The notes beneath the pieces are model-generated. The model had not been told where the DNA came from. It worked only from the letters and a program-made list of their open reading frames with translations, and made no database searches. Made by a program: the position numbers and the translations under genes. From the NCBI GenBank assembly GCA_036508555.1, contig DATCHD010000115.1, positions 1 through 12,290 of the forward strand: a DNA stretch of 12,290 nucleotides. The letters run 5' to 3'. Below are positions 1-7,520 of the stretch, piece after piece. The stretch comes from CAINVV01 sp036508555 (GTDB lineage: Bacteria; Bacteroidota; Bacteroidia; Bacteroidales; Prolixibacteraceae). Each line of letters starts with the position of its first letter. Positions within the stretch are counted from its first letter, which is position 1.

Positions 1-1
1 T

Positions 2-343
2 CAGTTTAAGACTCGTGAACCCGGATCGGTGAAGGCTAATCCGTTCGGATTGAAAAATATGCTGGGTAATGTGGCAGAATTCTGCTCAGATTACTATGCT
101 CCTACTGCCTACAAAACTGCTTCAGGAGATGTGTTGAACAATCCGGCTGGTCCGGACAGCGGACAGGAACATGTGATCCGCGGAGGATCATTCAAGAGTG
201 ATGCCAAAGACGTTCGCAGCGCGGCCAGGGATTTCACGAAAAACAAGGCGTGGCTGATGACGGATCCACAAATGCCAAAGAGTGTCTGGTGGTACTCCGA
301 TAGTAATGATGTGGGATTCAGAGTAGTAAGTGAAGTACAATAG
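2..343 (+). CDS. SUMF1/FGE-fold domain protein, C-terminal part (5' end outside window)
   Basis: This is the last 113 codons of a longer gene; the frame is open to the left edge, so the GTG at 29 is internal. The fold is recognised from three family landmarks in order: NPFGLKNMLGNVAEF (the G-L-x-D/N-M-x-G-N-V-x-E-W/F motif, about residues 13-27 of the visible part), VIRGGSF, and a terminal R-SAAR ... VGFRV. In true formylglycine-generating enzymes (sulfatase activation) the second-last segment carries two cysteines, one directly before AAR. Here the sequence reads VRSAAR and the visible part has only one cysteine, far upstream (EFCSD). It is therefore probably not a sulfatase-activating enzyme but one of the many SUMF1-fold proteins of unknown or structural role. 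The next gene starts 134 bases downstream across a repeat element, so it need not share a transcript with the oxidoreductases. Domain call is strong; function is open. Confidence 0.82.
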   Translation, partial: QFKTREPGSVKANPFGLKNMLGNVAEFCSDYYAPTAYKTASGDVLNNPAGPDSGQEHVIRGGSFKSDAKDVRSAARDFTKNKAWLMTDPQMPKSVWWYSDSNDVGFRVVSEVQ

Positions 344-457
344 TGTTGTGTTAAGTGCCTAATAGCGGAACGTCATTCCGAACTTGATTCGGAATCCCCT
401 GATTATGAGTGGGATGCAGAATCAAGTTCAGCATGACATTGGATGTTTAACACAACA
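344..457. repeat. MITE-like intergenic element with terminal inverted repeats and an internal hairpin
   Basis: The element fills almost all of the gap between two genes. Its ends are perfect 11-base inverted repeats: TGTTGTGTTAA at 344-354 and TTAACACAACA at 447-457. Nested inside is a second inverted repeat, 372-390 against 419-437, with 17 of 19 positions matching; it contains GAACTTGATTC and GAATCAAGTTC. The inner stem is extended by ATCCCC (394-399) facing TGGGAT (410-415). No open frame lies within it. Its core and its left terminus both recur at 7784-7850, which supports a dispersed family. The left end begins directly after the stop codon of the SUMF1-fold gene, so transcripts of that gene would end in this structure. 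It has no T-tract and is not an obvious intrinsic terminator. Confidence 0.7.
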
Positions 458-477
458 ATAGTTGAAAATTATGTTTC

Positions 478-1821
478 ATGGAAAAGAAAAATATTGACAG
501 AAGAAAATTTTTAGGCGCCGGGGTGCTGGCCGGTGCGACGGTCATCGGGGCGGGCGCCCTCTTAGCCTCCTGCGGAAAAGAGGCAACCAACGCTTCCCTC
601 GGGCTTCCACCAATCCTTAAAGGCGCTCCGAAAGGCAGGAAGCTGAAGGCTGGACTGGTTGGTGCCGGAAACCGTGGCACCGGTGCAGCGATCAACTTCA
701 TCAGTGCGGGTCCGGATCTGGAGATCATCGCAGTTTGCGATGTCTTCCAGGACAAGATCGATGCCATCCGTGAACGATTCAAATCCTTCAAACTGGAGAT
801 TCCGGAAAAAAATTGTTTCACCGGCTTCGACGGTTACAAAAAAATGATGGCCATCGAAGAGCTGGATGTGGTCTTGCTGGCTACTCCGCCCCGATTCCGT
901 CCGGAACATTTTCTGGAAGCCATCCAAAACAAGAAACACGTCTTCATGGAAAAACCTGTTGCCGTCGACCCCGTCGGAATCCGTTCCCTCATTGCTACCG
1001 CGAAGAAGGCTGAAGCATTGGGTCTATGCGTCGTCACGGGTACGCAGCGCCGCCACCAGGAAGATTACATCGAAACCTACAAACGGGTAAAAGGCGGCGC
1101 CATCGGACGTCTCACCTCCGCCAAAGCATTCTGGAACCAGGACCACGTCTGGTTCCGTACCCGCGAAGCAGATTGGGACGACATGACCTACATGGTACGC
1201 AATTGGAACAATTTCTGCTGGCTCTGCGGAGACCACATCCTGGATACCCACATCCACAATATCGACGTCATCAACTGGTTCATGGGTAAGACGCCCATCA
1301 GCGCCATCGGCAATGGCGGTCGCCACCGCCGAGTCACCGGCGACCAGTACGACTTTTTCAACATCGATTTTGACTATGGCAACGGGGTCAGCTCGCACAG
1401 CTACTGCCGCGAGATTGACAGCTGCGCCAACCGGACCGGCGAACTGGTGATGGGCACCGAGGGTTACACCAATTGTGTCAACACCATCTGGGATCTTAAT
1501 GGAAACGTAAAATGGCAGTTCGAATACCCGAAAGATGAAAACGGCAACGCGATGAGCCAGCTCAAAATACCAGCCTACGTACAGGAACACATGCACCTGG
1601 TGCACGCCATTCGCAAAGGCGAATATGTGAACCAGGCCGAACAGACCGCACTCTCCACATTGACCGCCATCATGGGCCGGACAGCAGCATACACCGGTCA
1701 GCTGGTTACCTGGGAGGAGATAATGAAATCAGACATGCAACTCGGTCCAAAAGAGATCAAATTCGGTCCGGTCGACATGAAATTCGAAGTTCCCATCCCC
1801 GGCACACCGCCTAATATATAA
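478..1821 (+). CDS. Gfo/Idh/MocA family oxidoreductase, Tat-exported probable lipoprotein
   Basis: 447 residues, usual for secreted members of the family. The N-terminus has a twin-arginine motif (DRRKFLG, residues 7-13), a hydrophobic stretch, and a lipobox LASC with Cys32, so export folded and lipid anchoring are predicted. The Rossmann domain starts with GLVGAGNRGTG (residues 59-69, GxGxxG). The family hallmark EKP is at 158-160. The C-terminal half carries GDHILDTHIHNIDVINW (251-267), whose Asp and His residues match the usual catalytic segment. Family members oxidise or reduce a hydroxyl/keto group of sugars, inositols or related compounds with NAD(P); the substrate cannot be told from sequence. 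An exported enzyme must carry its nucleotide in a bound state, as glucose-fructose oxidoreductase does. The ATG at 478 is chosen because it gives a complete Tat signal. A second family member lies 132 bases downstream. Class is certain, substrate unknown. Confidence 0.93.
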   Translation: MEKKNIDRRKFLGAGVLAGATVIGAGALLASCGKEATNASLGLPPILKGAPKGRKLKAGLVGAGNRGTGAAINFISAGPDLEIIAVCDVFQDKIDAIRERFKSFKLEIPEKNCFTGFDGYKKMMAIEELDVVLLATPPRFRPEHFLEAIQNKKHVFMEKPVAVDPVGIRSLIATAKKAEALGLCVVTGTQRRHQEDYIETYKRVKGGAIGRLTSAKAFWNQDHVWFRTREADWDDMTYMVRNWNNFCWLCGDHILDTHIHNIDVINWFMGKTPISAIGNGGRHRRVTGDQYDFFNIDFDYGNGVSSHSYCREIDSCANRTGELVMGTEGYTNCVNTIWDLNGNVKWQFEYPKDENGNAMSQLKIPAYVQEHMHLVHAIRKGEYVNQAEQTALSTLTAIMGRTAAYTGQLVTWEEIMKSDMQLGPKEIKFGPVDMKFEVPIPGTPPNI

Positions 1822-1828
1822 GCGTTGG

Positions 1829-1919
1829 CCCTTCGACTGCGCTCAGGGACCTCGCTCTCCCCCTGCCTCGCTCTCCCTCGTTTGAAACCCTCGCTCTCCC
1901 TCGTTTGAAACGAGGGAGA
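1829..1919. repeat. Compact tandem repeat and perfect hairpin between the two oxidoreductase genes
   Basis: Three parts are visible. At 1829-1848 CCCTTCGACTGCGCTCAGGG has short complementary ends (CCCT/AGGG), a form seen as dispersed repeats in many genomes. At 1866-1888 and 1889-1911 the 23-base unit beginning CCTCGCTCTCCCTCGTTTG occurs twice in direct tandem, with a truncated third unit at 1850-1860. The last unit runs into its own complement: TCTCCCTCGTTT (1895-1906) and AAACGAGGGAGA (1908-1919) form a perfect 12-base stem around one central base. The hairpin lies 34 bases before the next start codon. It could act as an attenuator, an mRNA stabiliser or simply a repeat insertion. No T-run follows that would make it a good terminator. 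Confidence 0.7.
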
Positions 1920-1953
1920 TATTACGAACTTAAAACTTTTTAAAAAATTAATT

Positions 1954-3258
1954 ATGACAAACAGAAGATCTTTTTTAAAAAATTCAGCTGTCACATCTGT
2001 CGGTGCCCTCATCCTCCCACAGATCATCCCCTCCACAGCTTTGGGGATGGGCGGCAGATTAGCCCCCAGCAACCGGCTCGTCATGGGGCAAATCGGCACC
2101 GGTTCACAGGGTAAAAGCAACATGCGTGACTTCCTCAAACTGAACAAAGAAGTACAGTTTGTTGCCGTCTGCGACGTGGATACCAACAACTTACAGCTGG
2201 CGAAAGAGCTGGCAAATAAGGCTTATGCCGACAATGGATGCCGCACTTACGGTGATTTCCGTGAATTTCTTGACAAAGAGAAACTGGACGCCGTCTCCAT
2301 CGCGCTTCCCGACCATTGGCACGGAATCATTTACACAGCCGCCGTGGAGAAAAAGCTGAATGTATACGGTGAGAAACCCATCTGCCGAACCATCCGCGAC
2401 GGACAAATGATCGTAAAAGCCGTTCAGAAAAATAAGATCACCTGGCAAACAGGCAGCTGGCAAAGATCGAATGCCAACTTTCACAGGGGAGCTGAGCTGG
2501 CCATCAATGGCCGGGTTGGAAAAATCAATTTGGTCGAAGTAGGGCTTCCCAATGGAAGCAAAGGAATCGGGACACCACCGATCCAGGAAGTTCCGAAACA
2601 ACTAAACTGGGAGATGTGGTTAGGTCCTGCTCCAAAAGTTGCCTACCGCGGAGTCAGCCATTGGGACTGGCGCTGGATCCTTGATTATTCCGGCGGACAG
2701 CTAACCGACTGGGCCGGCCATCACATCGATATTGCTAACTGGGGTGCTGGATTAGAGCACACCGGTCCGGTTGAAATTGTGGGCGAAGGGGTCTATCCAA
2801 GAGAAGGCATCTTCAACGTACCCGTCGAATACGACTTTATGTGCACCTATGCCAATGGCATCAAAATGAGAGTTGCCAATGAATCCCGCCTCAAATTCGG
2901 ATCAGGGACCACCTGGTATGGAGACAAAGGATGGATCCATGTCGACCGGGGTAATGTCCTGACTTCTTCCGATCCGAAGATATTGCAGGAAGTGATTGGT
3001 GCGAATGAAATCCATCTGATCAAAAGCAACAACCACTGGCAAAATTTCGTCGACTGCGTTCGCTCTGGAGAAAAGACCATCGCTCCGATAGAAGGAGCTT
3101 ACAGGGCAATCTCGGTAGCGCTGCTGGGCGAAATCGCCATGCAAACAGGTCAAAAAATCAAGTGGGACCCTAAAAAGGAAGAGATCATCGGAAACCCGAT
3201 GGCAGCCCGCCTGCTTGATCGTCCTTATCGTCAACCTTGGCAATTTCCAACTATTTAA
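1954..3258 (+). CDS. Gfo/Idh/MocA family oxidoreductase, Tat-exported
   Basis: 434 residues. A twin-arginine signal opens the protein (NRRSFLKNS, residues 3-11), followed by a hydrophobic stretch to about residue 30; unlike the preceding homologue it has no lipobox cysteine, so it is probably a soluble periplasmic enzyme. The nucleotide-binding turn is IGTGSQG (47-53), the hallmark EKP is at 140-142, and the catalytic segment is GGQLTDWAGHHIDIANW (247-263) with His256, His257 and Asp259. The protein is clearly related to the upstream gene's product but the two diverge strongly, so they are not a recent duplication and probably act on different substrates or steps. The next gene starts 10 bases after the stop, suggesting co-transcription. 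Starts at ATG 1954 behind an A/T-rich leader with no clear Shine-Dalgarno, as is common in Bacteroidota. Substrate not determinable. Confidence 0.92.
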   Translation: MTNRRSFLKNSAVTSVGALILPQIIPSTALGMGGRLAPSNRLVMGQIGTGSQGKSNMRDFLKLNKEVQFVAVCDVDTNNLQLAKELANKAYADNGCRTYGDFREFLDKEKLDAVSIALPDHWHGIIYTAAVEKKLNVYGEKPICRTIRDGQMIVKAVQKNKITWQTGSWQRSNANFHRGAELAINGRVGKINLVEVGLPNGSKGIGTPPIQEVPKQLNWEMWLGPAPKVAYRGVSHWDWRWILDYSGGQLTDWAGHHIDIANWGAGLEHTGPVEIVGEGVYPREGIFNVPVEYDFMCTYANGIKMRVANESRLKFGSGTTWYGDKGWIHVDRGNVLTSSDPKILQEVIGANEIHLIKSNNHWQNFVDCVRSGEKTIAPIEGAYRAISVALLGEIAMQTGQKIKWDPKKEEIIGNPMAARLLDRPYRQPWQFPTI

Positions 3259-3268
3259 TCCGCAAAAA

Positions 3269-4504
3269 ATGAAAAAAATTTATACCGTTCTCCTGCTGCT
3301 GGCAGGGTTTCTCTTCTTTTCGGCAGTTCAGATTCAAGCTGCGAATTACAAGGCTTTGATCGTAACCGGTCAGAGCAATCACTACTGGGAGGGCTCTTTC
3401 CCAATCCTGAAAGAGTTGCTGGTCCAAACCAATCTATTCACGGTTGATGTAGCTAAAACACCCGCCAAAGGTGGCGATATGTCGGCCTTTCAGCCCGATT
3501 TCAAGAAATACAACGTCGTGGTAGTGGATTACAATGGCGAATCGTGGTCTGCAAAAACCAAAGCTGCATTTTTAGATTTCGTAAAAAACGGCGGAGGAGT
3601 GGTCATTTATCACGAAGCGGATAATTCTTTCGCCGATTGGAAAGAATACAATGAGATCATCGGTCTGGGTGGTTGGAACAACCGCTCTGCAAAAGATGGT
3701 CCTTATGTCTATTATAAGAGAAACAAATTGGTTGTCGATTCGGTATCCACCGGTCCAACAGGCTCACACGGACCTCAGCATGAATACGTTGTGAGAACCA
3801 GAATTATTGACCATCCTATTATGAAAGGGCTTCCAACTTCCTGGATTCACGGTAAAGATGAGCTGTACGGTACCCTGCGCGGTCCTGCAAAAAACATGGA
3901 GATTCTGGCTACCGCTTTCTCGGATACGGCCAAAAGGGGGGCCGGAAGGGACGAACCCATGCTGATGACCCTCCAATACGGCAAAGGCAGGATTTTCCAC
4001 ACCGCCTTGGGCCATGTCGGGAAAGATGCTACCCACCCTGCCACCGAATGTGTCGGCTTTATTGTGACCTTTCAGCGCGGCGCCGAATGGGCAGCCTCCG
4101 GAAAAGTTACCCAGGCAATACCATTGGATTTCCCAAATATCGACGGTTCAGTTCTGAGACCCGATTATAAGGAAACTACCCTTACCCTTTCTGAAGATCT
4201 GGAAAAAATCTCCACCTACGCCATCGATAAAAGCACCCGTTATTTTGTCAATCTTCAGGCAAAAATCCGCAAAGTCAGTGCGAATCCTGCTGCTTTGCTG
4301 GATATTGAAAAAAAGATGGTCAAAGTTTTGCAGGATAAGGATGCTACCGTCGAAGGAAAAAAACTGATCCTGAGAGAACTCGCCTGGATGGGTTCAAATT
4401 ATTGTGTTCCTGCCGTTCAGGAACTGCTGAAGAACGAGGATCTGAAGGAAAACGCCTCCTTCACATTAGAAAGAATGAAGGGACCACGAAAAATTGTGCT
4501 TTAA
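3269..4504 (+). CDS. Secreted ThuA-domain protein
   Basis: 411 residues from the ATG at 3269, which yields a clean Sec signal peptide (MKKIYTVLLLLAGFLFF..., cleavage likely after QIQA, residue 24). An upstream TTG at 3215 would overlap the previous gene by 44 bases and bury the signal peptide, so it was rejected. Residues about 27-280 form a ThuA-like (class I glutamine amidotransferase-like) fold: KALIVTGQSNHYW, VVVVDYNGESW, GGGVVIYHEADNSF, DHPIMKGLP, DELYGTLRG, and QYGKGRIFHTALGHVG near 236-251. The last ~100 residues are helical and end in a HEAT-like stretch (LRELAWMG ... VPAVQELL). ThuA proteins are linked to trehalose and other disaccharide use and often sit beside Gfo/Idh/MocA oxidoreductases. 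Here the close spacing (10 bases after the oxidoreductase stop) supports a joint role in an envelope carbohydrate pathway; the reaction itself is unproven. Confidence 0.88.
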   Translation: MKKIYTVLLLLAGFLFFSAVQIQAANYKALIVTGQSNHYWEGSFPILKELLVQTNLFTVDVAKTPAKGGDMSAFQPDFKKYNVVVVDYNGESWSAKTKAAFLDFVKNGGGVVIYHEADNSFADWKEYNEIIGLGGWNNRSAKDGPYVYYKRNKLVVDSVSTGPTGSHGPQHEYVVRTRIIDHPIMKGLPTSWIHGKDELYGTLRGPAKNMEILATAFSDTAKRGAGRDEPMLMTLQYGKGRIFHTALGHVGKDATHPATECVGFIVTFQRGAEWAASGKVTQAIPLDFPNIDGSVLRPDYKETTLTLSEDLEKISTYAIDKSTRYFVNLQAKIRKVSANPAALLDIEKKMVKVLQDKDATVEGKKLILRELAWMGSNYCVPAVQELLKNEDLKENASFTLERMKGPRKIVL

Positions 4505-4516
4505 ATTTTCCGCTTT

Positions 4517-5446
4517 ATGTTCAGTCTGGTAATACCCGTATACAACGAAGAGCAACTGATCGACGACCTGGTTTACAGGGTTGTTGCCTCATTAGCATCT
4601 ATTTCGGACGATTATGAGTTGCTTTTCGTTGATGACGGCAGTACCGACCAGACCGTAGAGAAACTTTTAAAGCACCGGCTATCCAACAAAAAAATCAAGA
4701 TCATCTCCCTCTCTAAAAATTTCGGCCACCAGGCCGCTTTTACGGCCGGACTCGAGGTCTCCAAAGGAGATATAATTGCCATGATGGATGGCGACCTCCA
4801 GGACCCGCCCGAACTGCTGGCAGAGATGTACCGAAAAATCAGCGAAGAGGGTTTCGACATCATCAGTGGGAAAAGAACCGGACGAAAAGGACACGGCCAA
4901 CGTACTTTTTATACGGTTCTCTTCCACCTGATTTTTAAAAATATCGCCGGACTCGAATACATGGAGAATGTCGGCAACTTTTCCATGATGACACGCGAAG
5001 CGCTGCAGGCACTCCTTTCCATGAAAGAAAAAGTCAGGTATATGCCGGGTTTACGCTCATTTATCGGGTTCAACCAGGGTACCGTTGAGTATGTCCGCGA
5101 CGACCGCTTCCAGGGCGATCCGAAGATGTCCCTATCCAAACTCTTTGCCCTGGCCAGCGACGCCATCTTCTCCTTCTCCAGGTTTCCCATCCGGCTATGC
5201 CTGATTCTCGGAACCATCGGAACCTTCGTCTTTATGCTGGCAGGTATCTACGTTTTAGTCGATAAAATCCTTGGCCTGGCTATCATCGGATGGTCATCCA
5301 CCCTGTTGAGCCTGTATTTTTTCGGTTCCATCCAGCTGATTTTCCTCGGGATCGTTGGAGAATACGTCTTCCGCATCTACAAAGAATCACAGAACCGGCC
5401 GATCTATTTTATCCGAAAAATCCATGAAGATCAGCCAAATTCCTGA
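4517..5446 (+). CDS. GtrB/DPM1-type family 2 glycosyltransferase (polyprenyl-phosphate sugar synthase)
   Basis: 309 residues, the usual length for GtrB/ArnC-like enzymes, which move a sugar from a nucleotide donor to undecaprenyl phosphate at the inner membrane. The GT-A domain shows SLVIPVYNEE (3-12), FVDDGSTD (37-44), NFGHQAAFTAGL (68-79), the metal-binding DGD at 91-93 with QDPPE (95-99), and RFQGDPKMSLSKL (197-209), matching the conserved R-x-x-G-x-S/P-K segment. Two C-terminal membrane helices lie at about 225-248 and 262-286, ending in EYVFRIYKESQNRP, a typical GtrB tail. The gene starts 12 bases after the ThuA gene and its 3' end overlaps the next gene by 23 bases, so it is probably translated together with the membrane glycosyltransferase that would use its lipid-linked product. 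The sugar transferred is unknown. Confidence 0.93.
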   Translation: MFSLVIPVYNEEQLIDDLVYRVVASLASISDDYELLFVDDGSTDQTVEKLLKHRLSNKKIKIISLSKNFGHQAAFTAGLEVSKGDIIAMMDGDLQDPPELLAEMYRKISEEGFDIISGKRTGRKGHGQRTFYTVLFHLIFKNIAGLEYMENVGNFSMMTREALQALLSMKEKVRYMPGLRSFIGFNQGTVEYVRDDRFQGDPKMSLSKLFALASDAIFSFSRFPIRLCLILGTIGTFVFMLAGIYVLVDKILGLAIIGWSSTLLSLYFFGSIQLIFLGIVGEYVFRIYKESQNRPIYFIRKIHEDQPNS

Positions 5447-7505
5447 TGGCAAGCTCGCCAGATCAATCTTTGCGGTTGCAGCCCTCTTCTTACTTCTGAT
5501 TCTGTTACATGGGGCCAAAGATGCAGGTATTTCGGGCGATGAGGAGGTTCATTACAATCAATCCGTCAAAGTTTACAACTATTTTGCCTCCTTCGGGAAA
5601 GACCAGAGCGCTCTGGATACACCAACAACACATCTTAAATATTACGGTCAATCGTTTGATAACCTGACGACTATCCTGATTCGTTGGTTCAGTATCGATG
5701 ATATTTACACCTTCCGTCACATCATGAACAGCCTCGCCGCCTGGGTAGCTATATTAATAGCCGCACTATTGGCAATTTGGCTTTCCGGGTACGGAGCGGG
5801 CATCATTACGCTGCTGCTGTTTGCCGTCTCCCCCACCTTTCTGGGGCACGCGCAGAACAACCTGAAGGACATTCCCTTCGCACTGGCTTACATCGCCGGC
5901 ACTTTTTTCCTGCTCAGGTGGCTCTTTTCCGAAAGACAAAAATGGCAGGATCTTCTCCCGCTGATCCTCTCTTTCGCCTTTGGCATCAGTATCCGGCCAG
6001 GTGGACTCCTACTTATCTGTTACCTCCTACTTTTTGTAATGGTCTTGGAAGCAGCTCATTACCATGAAACATCCAAAATCAGCTTGGGCCGCCTCCGGCC
6101 TAAACTGATATCCATCATCCTGATCATCCTGCTCTCCTGGCTGTTCGGCATCCTGCCCTGGCCGTACGCACTGCAAAATCCTGTCTCCGGGTTGTGGGAG
6201 TCCTTCAAAGTGATGTCGCAATTCCCCACAACCATTCGGCAGGTCTTCGAAGGCAGTCACGAATGGTCGGATTTCATGCCCTGGTATTACCTTCCAAAAC
6301 TGATGCTCATCACCATCCCGCTGCTGGTTTGGGTCGGCATCATCTGTTTTTTTGCCCTTACCAGGAAAGCCCCGAAGAAAGATTTTCTGAAATATGCCAT
6401 GCTGATCCTAACCATTCTCTTTCCCATCGCTTTTGTAATCTATGAAAAGTCTAACCTCTACGGCTCCTGGAGACATTTTCTATTCATCTATCCTGGGATG
6501 GTCGTACTGGCCTCGATTGGGTTATGGCAACTTATTTTACGCTTCAAGGCAAGGCTTGTCCAGCTAGTGGTTATCCTGTTTCTCTTGGTACTTGCATTCC
6601 ATCCTGTCAGCTTCCTGGTAAGGAATCATCCCTATTATTACCTCTATTACAATCAGTTAACCGGCGGACTGAAAGGCGCATACGGAAATTACGAGACAGA
6701 TTATTACTATCACTCCATGCGTCAGGGATCGGAATGGCTGATCGGATACCTGAAACAGAACCATCCGGGCGACACCCTGAAAATCGGCACCAACTTCCCG
6801 GCAGATTGGTTTTTCAGAAAAGAGAAAAATTTGACTGCCAAATATTTTCCTTACAACGAGAGAAGCCAGCAGGACTGGGACTATTACATCGTCGCCAACA
6901 GCTACATACCGCCTGTTTTGCTCAATAACAAAGTCTGGCCACCCAAAAATTCCATAAAAATCATTGAGGCGGAAGGAGTTCCGATTTGTGCGGTTCTGAA
7001 AAGAGAAAACAAGGCTGATTTACTTGGATATCAGGCATATAATAAGGGTCAAAATGAGGAAGCCATAAAATATTTTGAGGAAGTGGTGAAAAAAGATTGT
7101 CAGGATGAACTAATCTTTTTTAATTTTGCCTCGGTCTGTTACGAGATGGGTGATCCGGAGAAAGCACTTATCCTGCTGAAGAAGGGGTTGGAAATCAATC
7201 CGGAAAATGATCGAATCCTGATGTTTCAGGCCAATATTTATGCAGAAAAAGGGGATTTCACCAGGGCAGCGGAGTTGTATCAGACGGTTATCCGGGTAAA
7301 CCGGAAATATTTTGACGCATATCCGGCACTGGCAAGAATCCTGGTAAGTCAGGAGGAGGTAAAAAAGGCTCGCGAACTTTTGAAAACCTGTTTAACCATG
7401 TCGCCAAGTTTTAAAGAGGCAATTATAGGATTGGCGGATAGTTACAGGTCTACCGATCCGGAAGTGGCCCGAAAATATGATGAATTAGCAAAGACAATTA
7501 AATAA
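5424..7505 (+). CDS. GT-C (PMT/ArnT-like) membrane glycosyltransferase with C-terminal TPR domain
   Basis: 693 residues from ATG 5424; this start gives an N-terminal membrane helix directly (residues 12-29) and overlaps the preceding stop by 23 bases. A TTG at 5355 would add 23 non-conserved residues and was rejected. The first extracytoplasmic loop carries GISGDEEVHYNQ (Asp39-Glu40-Glu41), the acidic GT-C catalytic signature, and a second conserved loop reads GHAQNNLKDIPFAL (141-154). About ten hydrophobic segments follow up to about residue 410. After a soluble stretch (about 420-530) come five TPR-like units from about residue 533 to the end (for example EEAIKYFEEVV, EKALILLKKGLEINPEN, TRAAELYQTVI). 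Such enzymes move a sugar from a polyprenyl-phosphate carrier onto protein, lipid or glycan on the outer face. Overlap with the gtrB-like gene argues for a donor-maker/donor-user pair. The acceptor is unknown; the TPR part may bind it or a partner. Confidence 0.88.
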   Translation: MKISQIPDGKLARSIFAVAALFLLLILLHGAKDAGISGDEEVHYNQSVKVYNYFASFGKDQSALDTPTTHLKYYGQSFDNLTTILIRWFSIDDIYTFRHIMNSLAAWVAILIAALLAIWLSGYGAGIITLLLFAVSPTFLGHAQNNLKDIPFALAYIAGTFFLLRWLFSERQKWQDLLPLILSFAFGISIRPGGLLLICYLLLFVMVLEAAHYHETSKISLGRLRPKLISIILIILLSWLFGILPWPYALQNPVSGLWESFKVMSQFPTTIRQVFEGSHEWSDFMPWYYLPKLMLITIPLLVWVGIICFFALTRKAPKKDFLKYAMLILTILFPIAFVIYEKSNLYGSWRHFLFIYPGMVVLASIGLWQLILRFKARLVQLVVILFLLVLAFHPVSFLVRNHPYYYLYYNQLTGGLKGAYGNYETDYYYHSMRQGSEWLIGYLKQNHPGDTLKIGTNFPADWFFRKEKNLTAKYFPYNERSQQDWDYYIVANSYIPPVLLNNKVWPPKNSIKIIEAEGVPICAVLKRENKADLLGYQAYNKGQNEEAIKYFEEVVKKDCQDELIFFNFASVCYEMGDPEKALILLKKGLEINPENDRILMFQANIYAEKGDFTRAAELYQTVIRVNRKYFDAYPALARILVSQEEVKKARELLKTCLTMSPSFKEAIIGLADSYRSTDPEVARKYDELAKTIK

Positions 7506-7520
7506 GTAAAATCGTTGATC

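Noticed and set aside
440..477. Bacteroidota-type promoter (TTTG ... TAnnTTTG) ahead of the first oxidoreductase
   Set aside because: Only loose partial matches are seen, with wrong spacing; not strong enough to annotate.
1024..1605. 193-codon open frame on the minus strand inside the first oxidoreductase gene
   Set aside because: It lies fully antisense to a clear Gfo/Idh/MocA gene with conserved motifs; its valine/aspartate-rich product (repeated VDDVDIVDV-like text) is typical of an antisense shadow.
1850..1911. Possible CRISPR-like array
   Set aside because: The 23-base units are directly adjacent without unique spacers, and no cas gene is present.
1698..2189. 163-codon minus-strand frame across the gap between the oxidoreductases
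   Set aside because: It overlaps conserved coding sequence at both ends and the repeat region in the middle; no recognisable domain.
3215..3268. Upstream TTG start for the ThuA gene
   Set aside because: It would overlap the previous gene and place 18 residues before a textbook signal peptide beginning at 3269.
5355..5423. Upstream TTG start for the GT-C gene
   Set aside because: It adds polar residues read from inside the gtrB-like gene; ATG 5424 leads directly into the first membrane helix.
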